Shown piece after piece: positions 1 through 11,559 of a stretch of 64,000 bases of DNA (position 1 is the stretch's first letter; every line of letters begins with the position of its first letter). Position numbers and translations under genes: made by a program. Source of the DNA: Populus alba (Eukaryota; Streptophyta; Magnoliopsida; Malpighiales; Salicaceae). Location of the stretch: contig NC_133284.1 in assembly GCF_005239225.2 (NCBI RefSeq), forward strand, positions 36,470,758-36,534,757, given 5' to 3'. Under the pieces are notes generated by a model. It was not told the DNA's origin and ran no database searches. It saw nothing but the letters and a program-made list of their open reading frames with translations.

Positions 1-2018
1 AAGGAGTGGATGAGAATAATGGAGATGAAACATCTATCATCAGCTCTGATCTTTTTCATGGCTTTCTCACTATTGGAACCCTAGGCTCAGAACCAATTAC
101 CAGTGAGCCCGCAACACCAACATTTCCCATGTCTTTGGAGAGCATAACAGAGGAAAACATAGAGGTGACAGAAAATGAATTGAAGATCATGAACAATGAG
201 TTAGAAAAGTTTCTGGAGGCTGAGGCTGAAGAAGAAGGTTGCAATGAATCGTTAGCAAGGAGCAGTTATGTTAGCACTATTACACTCAGTGGCATGCAAA
301 TGGAAACAACTGATGCTGAAGATTATGGAAAGACAGTGGCATGTCCGCTCCAAGGATATCTATTTGGGTCATCAGTTGAACTGCCAGAAACAGGAGTTGG
401 AGTAAAGAAGGAAAAGGTATCACTTGGAGAGATGTTTCGTATGACAAAAGTTACAGATGAAATTCCTTCGGAAAAAGAAGTGAAAGGGGAGATGCAAGCC
501 AAGAAAGCACATAAATCTGCCAAATACCTCATCAAGAAGATACTCAGAATGTTTCGCACTACGTCGGGAAATCCTACCCCTTCTACTAGTGACGAAACTT
601 CAAATTCTGTTTCTACCAAGAAAACACTTAATAAGGTGTGTCTTCCTCCACTATTTTCTATAAGAAATGATTAGGGAAAAGACTGATGATTCTATCCATA
701 AACACACAATCCATATCACTGCATTACAATTACCTCTGGCCAAATAAGTTGAATACTAATTTCATTTTAAAGTGTACTACCATGACAACCGGATAACAGT
801 AGCCAAGCACAAAAATCTTCAGTTGCAAACACCTTATTCTTTTGCTGTTAACAAAACAGATCTGTAGGAAATATCATCTTATAACTTGGATAGAACTTAC
901 AGTATAAACTAGCCATATTGTAAGTGTTTTTGAACTTCATTCCACACCATCCAATAACCTAGCATCTGACAAGATCACCCCTTATGACTCAAACTTGGAT
1001 TCTTGTCAAAAGACTTTAATTATACCTACGTACCTCAAGTTTTTAGATCAAGCTAAGCCATATTGATGACGAACCACTATGTTTTCCAGAAAGGTTTTCA
1101 TTAGACAATATTGGTCAATATAAAAAATATTGGTCACAAAGCATCATATGGAACTCCAGAGGAGAAGGAACCTAACAATACCACTCTAAATAGGTTCAGA
1201 GATAGAACCTCCACTGAAATCTTAATTTTCTCAGGTTTTGGCATGCAGGTCCTAAAAGTGCTCCATAGAAAAGTTCATCCTGAAAACCCATTAGCTGAAA
1301 GAGAGTTTACGAAGTCCCATAAAGACAAGACAATGAATACTCTGAATGATGGTGGCTATAATGCAGAACTGACGCATCAGGTTAAAGCGAAAAGAAAGTT
1401 TCTTCCTGGATACAAGTCAAGGGAAGGGGTCCAATGCCATAAGAACAGCTTGAAACTGCCCCAACATGATCATATTTGCAGTAATTCAAGTGCAAATCGG
1501 GAATACTGGATTAAAACGGATGCAGACTGTAAGTACTAACACATCTTGACCTTTCAAAAGCATAGAACATTTAGATTTTGGTTTACTTCAAGTATAGATT
1601 GCTGACCATGGCACCATCAATCATTTTTTACAATATGCATAGATGAATAAAATGTCTGACATTTGTAATTCCTTATATGCACATGCATGAAAAAACATCT
1701 ATTTACAAGCAAAAAAGAGGTTTCAGAAACACAACTGCATTAATGGGATCAAGATTTGCTAAAAGCTACAATCATGAAAAAGTGAAACTATTATAAACAG
1801 AACCATATAAAGAATTTCTTAATATGGGAAGTCAAACATTCAATAGCGTATTTTCCATGTACGCTGCCACATTGATAGTATTTTTTTTTCTCGCTTGAAG
1901 AGCTATTTGAACCTCATTGTGACCATCAAGGTGAATTATTAAAATGATTAAGCATATTGATGCACACATCTAACCCTTTTCTAATATTGGTAATGTAGAT
2001 TTGGTGCTGGAGCTGTAG
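1..2018 (+). CDS. LAZY1: LAZY1 shoot-gravitropism / branch-angle protein, 3' part (three exons)
   Basis: LAZY1 controls shoot gravitropism and branch angle by acting on the auxin asymmetry that follows gravity sensing. The coding exons visible are 1-635 (frame starting at base 3), 1249-1528 and 1999-2018; the 5' exons lie outside the window. The splice phases agree: exon one ends on a complete codon before gtgtgt, exon two begins GTC after gcag, and its last base T joins AT after gtag. About 310 residues are visible. Recognisable LAZY1 blocks are the acidic stretch around ELKIMNNELEKFLEAEAEEE, a CPLQGYLFGS block, a basic KKAHKSAKYLIKKILRMF stretch (possible nuclear signal), the HRKVHPENP block, and the C-terminal WIKTDADYLVLEL. 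The last six residues resemble an EAR-type LxLxL motif and come from a 20-nt last exon. No disabling change is seen. Family assignment is from remembered conserved blocks. Confidence 0.9.
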
Positions 2019-2157
2019 CAGAGGAGCTAAAGCACACTTACAATGTGTTGTTTGATGGCATCATCTAAGTTCCTAAGTATTTGTGAGTGATTTAAGTGAC
2101 CATGAACCCAAGGAGATGGAAACAGTAAAAGGTATCCATCTCATCTGTCTGTATAAT

Positions 2158-2163
2158 AATAAA
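2158..2163 (+). terminator. Poly(A) signal AATAAA of LAZY1
   Basis: A canonical AATAAA lies 140 bases after the LAZY1 stop codon, at a normal distance for a plant 3' UTR. Confidence 0.5.
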
Positions 2164-3136
2164 GTTGTGAGCACTGAACGTCATGTAATCATCTTAATTA
2201 GTAAATATGATTGATATGTTTGCCTGTTCCATTTCAATTATTTAATTATTTTTCACTTCACAAACAAGTAAATATTCAGAAAAACTAGTTTCTTCAAACA
2301 TGAGAAACATAGGAGTATTATGGAAGGAGCTAGTGTTGGGCATTTGATCCCAAATTAAGATTCAGCTGAAAAGAAGGGAAAAAGGAAGTTATTGATATAG
2401 CCAAAGGTTTCAAAGTCTTGGTGATTTATAACTGAACAAAAAAATCAGGCTGATAAAAGAGAACAAAACTTGTACTACCAAGTCAGATTTGTTAACTAAA
2501 AGAATAGAAAGGGGAAAGGAGATAGATAGCTGAAACTAAAACAAAAGCCTTCATTTGCTAAGTTTTACAACTCTCACTTAAGTACCACCTACCTACTTGG
2601 ACCTATAATTTCATTAGGCACTCAACGCTGGTAATGATATTCTACGAGACTCGCCATTATGGCCAGTTGTGCTCTCTTATACTCCAAATGAGAGTAAATG
2701 ACGATGCTCCCCTCAAACCACTACAATAACTACAATGTCACCCTCCTATGCACTATGTTATACATATGTGATAGTCTATGGAAGGGTAGCATTGAAATGT
2801 ACTTTAATGTTTGCAAAGGGAGTAAATTGAAATCAAAGTTTTACTTTGGAGCAAACTTGCAATCATCAGTCCCTTTTTCTTTACATAAAGTGAGCTGGTA
2901 GTGTATTAGTAAAACCATGGCCATGCACCCTATTTACATTAAAAGGCTCCTCAAATCACCCCCTTTCCCATTTAATTTTTAAGGAGCCAAGCACCTCAAA
3001 TTTGTGCTGGGAACATAACATCTAAGTTCCCATAATTCACCTACCAAAATTCATCTAAGAAAAATAATTAAACTATCTAGTTAGAATCAAATAGGGCAGT
3101 GAGCATATGGTTTGAAACGGGTGCATCAAATTCCAA
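2164..3136. other. Intergenic, no gene seen
   Basis: This is the flank after LAZY1. The longest open frame (2698-2901) has no recognisable domain and no gene-like context. I see no RNA gene or clear repeat here. Confidence 0.6.
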
Positions 3137-3378
3137 ACTGTTGGAAGTAGTGTTAGCAGCACCTAAGGCGCACCTAAAGCGCAAGGCACTAAGCTGTGAC
3201 AGGGAAGGGATTTTAAGGGTCAAAGCCAGGCAATTTTAATCAAGCACACATTAGGCGAGAGAAGTGCACGCCTAGGGACTTCCAAAGAAGCACAAAAAAG
3301 CATGCCTAATTAGAGTTCTCGTCTGTTAGTTTTCTAGCTTGTGTAGTTTGAATTATTAAAAACTGTTTTGCTACTCAT

Positions 3379-3383
3379 GTGAC
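3379..3383. repeat. Target-site duplication of the copia element, left copy (gtgac)
   Basis: The 5-bp word gtgac directly precedes the left LTR and is repeated at 7989-7993 directly after the right LTR. This is the size expected for Ty1-copia integrase. Confidence 0.9.
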
Positions 3384-3560
3384 TGTTAGCATAGGCAGTA
3401 GTTGTTATTGATAGAAATACAGCTGAAATAGGAGTGTAATTATAGGATAAGTATCTTCCTATACTTTAGGCCTAAATTATAGGAATGTGATGTAAATCAG
3501 GATTCCTTCCTATTTAAGGAACGGGACTCTCATGTAAAGAGGCATTCAGCCAATTTGACA
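3384..3560 (+). repeat. 5' LTR of the copia element
   Basis: 177 bp, begins TGTTAGCATAGG and ends ATTTGACA. It matches the 3' LTR except for two substitutions. This short LTR carries the element's own promoter signals. Confidence 0.95.
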
Positions 3561-3572
3561 TGGTATTAGAGC
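3561..3572 (+). other. Primer-binding site of the copia element
   Basis: TGGTATTAGAGC begins right after the 5' LTR. It differs by one base from TGGTATCAGAGC, the usual site complementary to initiator methionine tRNA in plant copia elements. Confidence 0.85.
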
Positions 3573-3780
3573 TATATCTTTGAATTTGTATTTCAAAATC
3601 AGGTTCTTTCTTGTTGTTCTCGGTTTCTGGATTATTCTGGATCAGTCCTAGATACATAGGACTCTCGGTCTCCTGGCTCTTTGCAATCAGTCCTAGATAC
3701 AGAGGACTCTCAGTTTCTTAGTTCTTTTGGTTTGGTTCTCGGTTGTCAGCTGAGGTTTGTATTCTCCTTGTTCTGTGATT

Positions 3781-6700
3781 ATGTGTATCACTACAAAGAT
3801 GTCAAACAATTCTGATCTGTTTGGTGTCCAATTTACTGGGAAGAATTATTCTGCTTGGGAATTTCAGTTTCAAGTATTTGTCATAGGAAAAGAATTGTGG
3901 GGTCATGTGGATAGGAGTGATCCAGCCCCTACTGATGCTACAAAACTATCTTTATGGAAGGTCAAGGACGCTCGGGTAATGTCCTGGATACTAGGGTCAG
4001 TTGACCCCCTCATTATTCTTAATCTGAGGCCATACAAAACAGCAAGAACCATGTGGGAATATCTAAAGAAGGTTTACTATCAAGATAACAATGCTAGACG
4101 TTTTCAATTAGAAAACGACATCTCTAATTATTTTCAAAGCAATCTTTCTATTCAGGAGTATTATTCTGGTTTTCAGAACCTACGGGCAGAATATACTGAT
4201 ATCATTTATGCCCAGATTCCAGCAGAATCCCTCTCGGTTATTCAAAAGGTGCATGAGCAGAGCAAGCGTGATCAATTTCTCCTGAAATTGAGATCTGAAT
4301 TTGAGATTACTCGCTCGAATTTGATGAACCGAGCTCCCTTGCCTTCCTTGGATGTTTGTTTTGGGGAATTACTGCAGGAAGAACAGCGAATCCTTACACA
4401 AAGTACTCTAAAGCAGGACAACCCAGCTGCAGTTGCCTTTGCTGCCCAGGGAAGAGGTAGAGGCCGGAATATGGGCAATGTTCAGTGTTATAGCTGCAAG
4501 GAATATGGCCATATTGCTAACAGTTGTAGAAAAAAGTTCTGCAATTATTGCAAACAGCAAAGGCATATTATCAAGGAGTGTCCCACTCGTCCTCAAAACC
4601 GAAAAATACAGGCCTTTCCAGCGGTGGTATCTGAAAGCTCATATGTGACAGTCGCTACCAGTTCTCTTACTCCAGAAATGGTGCAGCAAATGATCATTAC
4701 AGCCCTCTCGGCCCTAGGGCTACAAGGTAATACTTCCAATTCACAACTTTGGCTTGCTGATTCCGCTACTTCAAATCATATGACCAACTTATCTAGTATG
4801 CTTAAGAATGTGCGAGAGTATCATGGTTCATCACAGATTCAGGTTGCTAATGGTGGTCATATACCCATCACTAAAATTGGAGATATTGATCTCACCTTCA
4901 CGAATATTTTTGTATCACCGGAACTGTCTACTAGCCTTATTTCAGTTGGTTAACTGGTGGATGATAACTGTGATGTGCATTTTTCTCATAATGGTTGTCT
5001 TGTGCAAGATCAGGTCTCGGAGAAAGTAATCGCGAAGGGACCTAAAGTTGGACGCTTATTTCCGCTGCATTTTTCCATTCCTAGTTGTCTTTCTTTTGCA
5101 TGCTCGAATGTTCTAAATAAAAGTGAAGTCTGGCATAAACGTTTAGGTCATCCAAATTCTGTTGTTTTATAGCGATTGTTGAATTCTGGTTTGTTGGGAA
5201 ATAAAGATAAATTTTCTTCTTTCGATGCTTTGATTGATTGTTCAACATGTAAGTTAGGTAAGAGTAAAACTCTTCCTTTTCCTTCTCATGGTAGTCGTGC
5301 CACAAAATGTTTTGATATTATTCATAGTGATGTTTGGGGACCTTCACCGATACTTTCTCATGCTCATTCCAAGTACTTTGTAACTTTTATTGATGATTAT
5401 AGTAGGTTTACTTGGGTATACTTCCTACGTTCCAAATCTGAGGTTCTTTCCGTCTTTAAGACATTTCTTGCCTATGTTGAAACCCAATTTTCTACCGGTA
5501 TTAAGGTATTAAGATCTGATTCGGGTGGGGAATATATGTCACGTCACTTTCATGATTTGTTACTACAAAAGGGCATTATTTCACATCAGTCTTGTCCATA
5601 TACACCTCAACAAAATGAGTTTGCTGAGCGTAAGGATCGACATTTGTTGGATGTCACTAGAACCTTATTGCTTGACTCGTCAGTTCCCTCTAAATTCTGG
5701 GTTGAAGCATTGTCTACTGCTGTTTATTTAATCAACCGTTTGCCCTCCCAGGTGTTAAATTTTGACTCCCCTTATTATCATCTATATCATGAGGCTCCTA
5801 GCTACTCTGATTTGCATACTTTTGGTTGTGTCTGTTTTGTTCATTTGCCTTCTAATGAACACCACAAACTTTCTGCTCATTCTGCTAAATGTGCTTTTCT
5901 AGGTTATAGTATTTCTCGCAAAGGTTTTGTTTGTTATGATCTAAGTTGTAGCAAATTTCGTGTCTCTCGAAATGTGGTCTTCTTTGAAAATCAATATTTT
6001 TTTCCCTACTACTACTGCTGCATCTTCATTGCATGCTCCTATTCTTCCTCATTTTGAGGACATGTTGTCATTTGAGCGGTTTAAACCTGGAATTGTGTAT
6101 GAAAGATGGCGCCCAATTTTGGCTCTTCCGAAGACTAACCCACCATCTGATACTGCTACTGAGACTGCTTTGGTACCTTCCCCTTTGCAGCCTGCTCTTC
6201 GTCGTTCTACAAGGGTTTCTTATCCTCCTGATAGGTTTGGTTTCTCTGCTACACTATCCAATATTATTGTTTCATCATGTTACTTACAGGCTGTCTAGCA
6301 TGAGTGCTGGCAAACCGCCATGCAGGACTAACTTTGTGTGCTTCAGGATAATCATACATGGGATCTTGTTTCATGTCCTCTATTGGTTAAACTCATTGGG
6401 TGTAAATGGGTATATTCCATAAAGCTTTGCTCTGATGGCACTCTTGACCGCTATAAAGCTCGGTTGGTTGCTCTGGGGAATCGACAAGAATATGGGGTGG
6501 ATTATGAAGAGACTTTTGCCCCCGTAGCCAAAATGACTACTGTGCGCACTATTATTGTCATTGCTGCTTCACAGGGTTGGCCACTTCATCAAATGGACAT
6601 CAAAAATGCGTTTCTTCATGGTGATCTCAAAGAGGATATTTATATGGCACCTCCACCGGGTTTGGTTTCATCTTCTAAATCGGTTGTTTGTAAATTGAAG

Positions 6701-7804
6701 CGGTCCTTGTATGGTTTGAAACAAGCTCCCTGAGCAAGGTTTGACAAGTTTCGCACTACCTTGCTTCGCTTCTCTTTTGTGCAAAGCAAATATGATTCTT
6801 CATTATTTCTTTGCACAACATCTACTAGGTATGTTTTCCTACTTGTTTATGTCGATGACATTGTCATTACAGGCACTGATTCGACATTGATTAGCAGACT
6901 TCAGCAACATCTTCGGGATTCCTTTCATATGAAGGACCTTGGTTCTCTCACTTACTTCTTGGGTTTGGAGGTTCATTCTTCCCCTTCTGGTATTTATGTG
7001 CACCAACAGAAATACACTCATGATTTGATTGCTTTGGCCGGTCTTCAAGCTTCTTCTCCAGTGGATACTCCTTTGAAGGTGAATGTTAAGTTTCAAAGTG
7101 ATGATGGGGATCTTCTTCCTAATCCATCTTTGTATCGACAACTTGTTGGCAGCTTGAATTATCTTACTATTACTCGACTTGATATCTCCTTTGCAGTTCA
7201 GCAAGTCAATCAATTTATGCAAACTCCTCATCATCTACACTTAGCAGCAGTCCGTCACATCATTCGATATCTACTTGGTTCTTCTAACCGTTATCTATTC
7301 TACCCAGCTGGATCTCCTATTAGTCTTGTTGCATACAGTGATGCAGATTGGGCTAGTTTTCCTGATACCAGACGCTCTATTACAGGTTGGTGTATATTTC
7401 CTGGTGATTCCTTGATTTCTTGGAAAAGTAAGAAACAAGATCGAGTCTCCAAATCCTCGACCAAATCTGAATATCGCGCCATGTCTGCTGCCTGCTCGGA
7501 GATTGTTTGGCTTCGTGGCCTGCTTGCCGAGATGGGATTTCACCAGACTACTCCTACTCTCCTCCATGCAGACAACACAAGTGCTATTCAGATTGCTACA
7601 AATCCCGTCTTCCATGAGCGCACCAAACATATTGAAGTGGATTGTCACTCTATCCGTGAAGCTGTCGATGCTCATGTTATTTCTCTTCCATACATCTCCA
7701 TCGATCTCCAGATTGCTGACGTGTTCACCAAATCCATGACTCAACAACGACATCGGTTTTTGGTTGGCAAATTGATGCTTATTAATCATCCAGCATCAAT
7801 TTGA
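3781..7804 (+). pseudogene. Copia gag-pol polyprotein, broken by five stops and one frameshift
   Basis: Starts at ATG 3781 (or 3799). In order: a UBN2-type gag; two tandem CCHC zinc knuckles (CYSCKEYGHIANSC and CNYCKQQRHIIKEC); a protease with DSA in place of the usual DSG (WLADSATSNHM, ~4751-4783); integrase with HHCC (WHKRLGH, CSTC) and DDE motifs (HSDVWG, RSDSGGEY, AERK); reverse transcriptase with YVDD at 6848-6859; and RNase H with SDADW and TKSEY. In-frame stops lie at 4951, 5170, 6296, 6329 and 6731. A frame change lies in the T run at 5997-6003. Three of the stops fit C-to-T change from CAA, CAG or CGA. The natural stop, at 7802, overlaps the polypurine tract. It cannot make a full polyprotein. 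Confidence 0.93.
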
Positions 7805-7811
7805 GGGGGGA
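7800..7811 (+). other. Polypurine tract of the copia element
   Basis: TTTGAGGGGGGA directly precedes the 3' LTR and overlaps the final stop codon. This is the usual site for plus-strand priming. Confidence 0.85.
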
Positions 7812-7988
7812 TGTTAGCATAGGCAGCAGTTGTTATTGATAGAAATACAGCTGAAATAGGAGTGTAATTATAGGATAAGTATCTTCCTATACTTTAGGCC
7901 TAAATTATAGGAATGTGATGTAAATCAGGATTCCTTCCTATTTAAGGAACGGGACTCTCATGTAAAGAGGCATTCGGCCAATTTGACA
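7812..7988 (+). repeat. 3' LTR of the copia element
   Basis: 177 bp, same ends as the 5' LTR and 2 differences. It is followed by the gtgac target duplication at 7989-7993. Confidence 0.95.
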
Positions 7989-8826
7989 GTGACTTCTACT
8001 TATTTACTTGCAAGGAAAACTTTTAATGATTGTACACGTGACAATCCACAAACTATTTTATGTGAAATTTATTCATTAAAAAAGCTAAACTAATTGTGAA
8101 AGAAACACAAATGACAATAAGGAGAGCTATGGTTTATTTGGCCAAAAGAATGTGACTTTTATACAAATAATCTTTTGTTCTTTCAAATTATTATACTATT
8201 GTTTTTATCACTTTCTTTTACTATTCGGTCAAATCACTCACTCTCTCTTAGTTCATGATGGTCATATTATATTGACATAATTGATGCTAAGAAGGAAAAA
8301 AGAATATTGCTATGTATCTCTCTCTTCTATTCTTACAGAACCAAAGTTTAAAAGTTAATTCATTTCCTAATTAATCTATTATCAAGATTAGAAACAAACA
8401 CTAGAGGTATTAATATTTTTCTTATTTTTTCATAGATTAGAAACAAACAATTTTCTATATGCTATTTTATGCATATACATATTATAGTAAGTATCCACCT
8501 TATTTTGCCTAGACAAGCGCTTGTGCCTTGCACCTAGGCTCCAAGAACCCTTTGTGCCTAAGTGCACCTAACACTTTAAGAACACTGGCTGGAGATTGAC
8601 TACATGTCTGGTAACTATGCCAATTAGTAAGCAATAAGTACTATCAAGGATCCGATTCTCTCAAAAAAAAATTTAAAAAAAAAATCACTATCAAGGATTT
8701 GAATTTTAGTGGCAAGACATGTTCCTGATATAATTTGTAAGCAATTCCAGCTTTTGGCATAAACATATAGAACTGGAACCCACTACGTCAAACCTCATAG
8801 CAAGTAGGCAATAGTCCACTCTAAGG

Positions 8827-11197
8827 TTACACTGAAAGGAGCTCTTCCATCAGAAATCCACCTATTTCCATCCTCCAGGAATGATCAACTAGAGTAGCTA
8901 AGTCTCTGGAAGAGAAACCCGAAGCTCTATAAGTAGGAGTAGCACCATATACATATAGTGAAAAGAGAAACAATATAAGAGAATACACATTGTGTGTCCT
9001 AAGATAGGCGAAGGTTCAATAAACTAGTTTGCAGAACCTGTAAATTAAATTAATATTGGATTTAGGAAATCAAGCTTAACTACAGAGCAATAAGAAGAGC
9101 TTGCTTGGTTGAGTCCTCTAAGCCTTCTAATGAGATTACCGATATCTTTGTTTATGAACAACAGGAACTAAAAATACAGTTACTGTAACCCATGCAACTT
9201 CTACAATAACATTCATATGCTTCTAAGAAGATTACTTATTTATGAAAACAGGAACTTAAAATACAGTTATTTGAACAGCTAAAATATGATGGCACATAAA
9301 TGGCATTAGTACAAACTGTACCAAAAAGAAAAACACCATGTTAACAGATAAAGGAGGAAAATTCAGAAGAAAAGATCCAAAAGGAAAAACTCAAGACAAC
9401 TATAAATAAACTTACTTGGGATCATGACTGACAACAAGGATGGTCATTTTTTTCTCCAAGCGCTTCAAAAGCTTTATGACATCTGCCCATGCCTTCCAAT
9501 CTGATCTCCAAAGCATCATTAATAATAATTAAAACAAACTCACTGCAGCAGAAAAGAATTAGCAAATGGAGAAGCTAGGAGGATGTACTGAACGCTTACC
9601 ATGGACTCACTCGAGTGTGAAACACTCATCACTTCAAATATCAAGAAATTTTTTTAATAACTAATAAACATTAGGCTAAGCATTGAATTTTAGAATTTTG
9701 AGTGCAAAAGAGCTTGAATTGAATTTGAAGTTGAATGATCTAAATGAAAACAGTTGGAGTACCCTAACCAGTCTTGAAAGCAAGGTGGTACCAGTCCTGC
9801 TTTCAGCGGGGAGGCCAAAGGTCCAAATTATCGAAGAGGAGAGAAATGGTGAGGGGAACTCTTGATGTATAGTTTGGTATTACTGATGATAAGAAAGGAA
9901 ATAAGAGAACATTCAAATCCATAACTCATCATCAATTAGCCAATGTCATGGCAACAAGCCCAGAGCAGGCCTCCCTTGACTCTTATCTCTAAAAGTATTC
10001 ATGCATTTAAAAAGTTGGAGGAAACCACACTGCACTAAAGGGATTAGGGGTTCTTAATTATTGATTAACTTCAAAAAAATCACAGTAATCACCAGCTGGG
10101 AGTCTAAACAAGAGGGAAGACAAGGAATGGTCTAGGAACTAAAAAGTACTGAGTATGACTCACAGCTAGGCCAACAAGAGGATCATCCAAAACCAGCATA
10201 TCAGGGACTTTAAACTGAATATTAAATTGATAACACTCATCACTCGAAGCATGCTACGAGTATAAAGGTTATACACGTACCTAATCTGTAACTTTAGAAT
10301 GGAGCATCTCAAGAAGTGTGGACTAACCTAAAGGTTATTACCGGTTGAATAGCCAAGGCAAGCCGACATTTATATTCACCACTTAGAGAGTAAGGATCTT
10401 TACACAACGAGATCCCATTCAATTCAACCTATAGTTATCAGTTAAATTAAGTACTGCATTAAGAATTGGCAATGAAATGTAATATAAAAACGCCCGAAAA
10501 AAGAAAAAGGTAAAACATGCTTAATTTTCTCCCCTTTTTCTTCTTTTTCTTTTTAAAAATACTACCCAATTTACAGCTCTTTGCAGATTCAAAGCAAGAC
10601 CTCCCTAAATCAAATACGCCTTCTCCTGGGCCACCAAAATGTAATTTCAGCAACAATAGTGTCAGCCACAAAGTAGCTAGCTTGTAGCAAACAACATTCT
10701 TCATCAAAGTTCAACTCTATATAATAAACCTAAAGCAATATATAGCAACCACATAGCATTTTCTTCCTGCCTTCCTATATTTTTTAATAAAGATGATGGT
10801 AACCCATAATATTACTTCGTTTATTAAGAAATTACTAGACGATCAAAAATTAAAAGCAACACAAATGCATAAACAGAATCAGAACAGTTGATTGATTAAA
10901 AAAATTAATTATGTTTTCTCTGGAAGTGAAAAGGTAACTTTATTTACAAGATTAAGCTTACTTCCTGGAGGTCTATAGCTAACATCCTTAACCTACAATT
11001 AACAAATGATGATAATTATAACAATTAACTATTAAACAAAGGAGACAGAAAATTACGAACTTCAAAGGAAGAGTAACCGCAGAAGTTTTTACGATTTCGT
11101 GGAATTGAAATGAAATTGAGATTCGCGGTGGCGGTGGTAATCGAAGGCGTTTGCGATTAAGAGAGGACCTGATTGTCTATAAAGTGGAAGTCGCCAT
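8827..11197 (-). pseudogene. ABCI11: Pseudogene of plastid ABC ATPase ABCI11 (NAP14-like), introns kept
   Basis: ABCI11/NAP14 is a single-domain ABC ATPase thought to serve chloroplast metal or lipid transport. Minus-strand blocks in order: ATG at 11197 with a stop seven codons in, then NRKNFCGYSSFEVR in another frame (~11057-11197); DVSYRPPGSKLNLVNKVTFSLPEK split as DVSYRPPGSKLN and LVNKVTFSLPEK (10911-10992); YFVADTIVAEITFWWPRRRR followed by three stops (~10558-10700); SLSGEYKCRLALAIQP with a degraded signature (10342-10428); VPDMLVLDDPLVGL, Walker B (10166-10214); DWKAWADVIKLLKRLEKK and TILVVSHDP, switch His (9416-9500); DLATLVDHSWRMEIGG with stop (8827-8905). The exon holding the Walker A P-loop is absent. 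The donor after the Walker B exon is CT instead of GT, whereas the last intron is still correct. Introns show it is a duplicated, not retroposed, copy. Confidence 0.85.
8930..9410. other. Last intron of the ABCI11 pseudogene
   Basis: No gene seen within it. The donor gtaag (9411-9415 on the minus strand) and the acceptor cttccag at 8906-8912 are still intact. Confidence 0.55.
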
Positions 11198-11559
11198 CTC
11201 AGAGGCGGGAGTTTCATATGCAGTGACTCAACTGGGTATGGCTTTATAATGGATGAAACGTACTGTCGTTTTGTGTGCTAGCCAGCGTCGCTTTAGCCTT
11301 ACGAACTTTGGTAGATGGTAAGATTTATTTAATTAAATTCCTCATTAACCTGCACTTTCTTTTTTTCTTATGGTACAATTTATTGGGTTTGCTATGATTA
11401 CTTTGCCTTAGGTATAGCAAATAACTATATTATCGACCGTGTTATTATGCTGTAGATTAGGTTAAAAAAAAAAATTGAATGTAAAAAAAGTATTTTGCAT
11501 ATTTTTTTCTAGTAAAATTTTATTTTTAAACTTGTTAGGGTTGACTTGATATAACCCGA

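Larger units (their letters stand above)
3384..7988 (+). mobile_element. Ty1-copia LTR retrotransposon, complete but defective
   Basis: A 4605-bp element with 177-bp LTRs at 3384-3560 and 7812-7988 that start TG and end CA. A tRNA-iMet-type primer site follows the left LTR and a purine tract precedes the right LTR. It is bounded by a perfect 5-bp duplication. The order gag, protease, integrase, reverse transcriptase, RNase H is that of Ty1-copia (Pseudoviridae-type), with integrase before RT. The LTRs differ at 2 of 177 positions (a T/C near the start and an A/G near the end), so the insertion is fairly young. It sits inside an older repeat, so it is nested. Confidence 0.95.
3137..8588. mobile_element. 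Degraded hAT-like TIR element, split by a copia insertion
   Basis: The two ends are imperfect inverted repeats. The left end reads actgttgg...gtgttagcagcacctaagg; the right end, read in reverse, gives ccagtgttc...gtgttaggtgcacttagg. The inner parts on both sides are rich in aaggcgc/gcgcttg words, as in common plant hAT-type nonautonomous repeats that begin CAGTGTT. Without the copia element it would be about 840 bp. No clear 8-bp target duplication and no transposase are seen. It could be another TIR class. Confidence 0.35.

Noticed and set aside
5997..6003. Programmed frameshift in the copia element at a T run
   Set aside because: Ty1-copia elements of plants normally use one frame, and the element has other clear lesions; a plain indel in a homopolymer is simpler.
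9683..9865. 60-aa open frame inside the ABCI11 pseudogene
   Set aside because: It lies on the opposite strand in a pseudogene intron and matches nothing I know.
8827..11197. A working ABCI11 gene
   Set aside because: Walker A exon missing, three stops within 30 codons after WWPRRRR, and a CT donor; splicing cannot rescue it.
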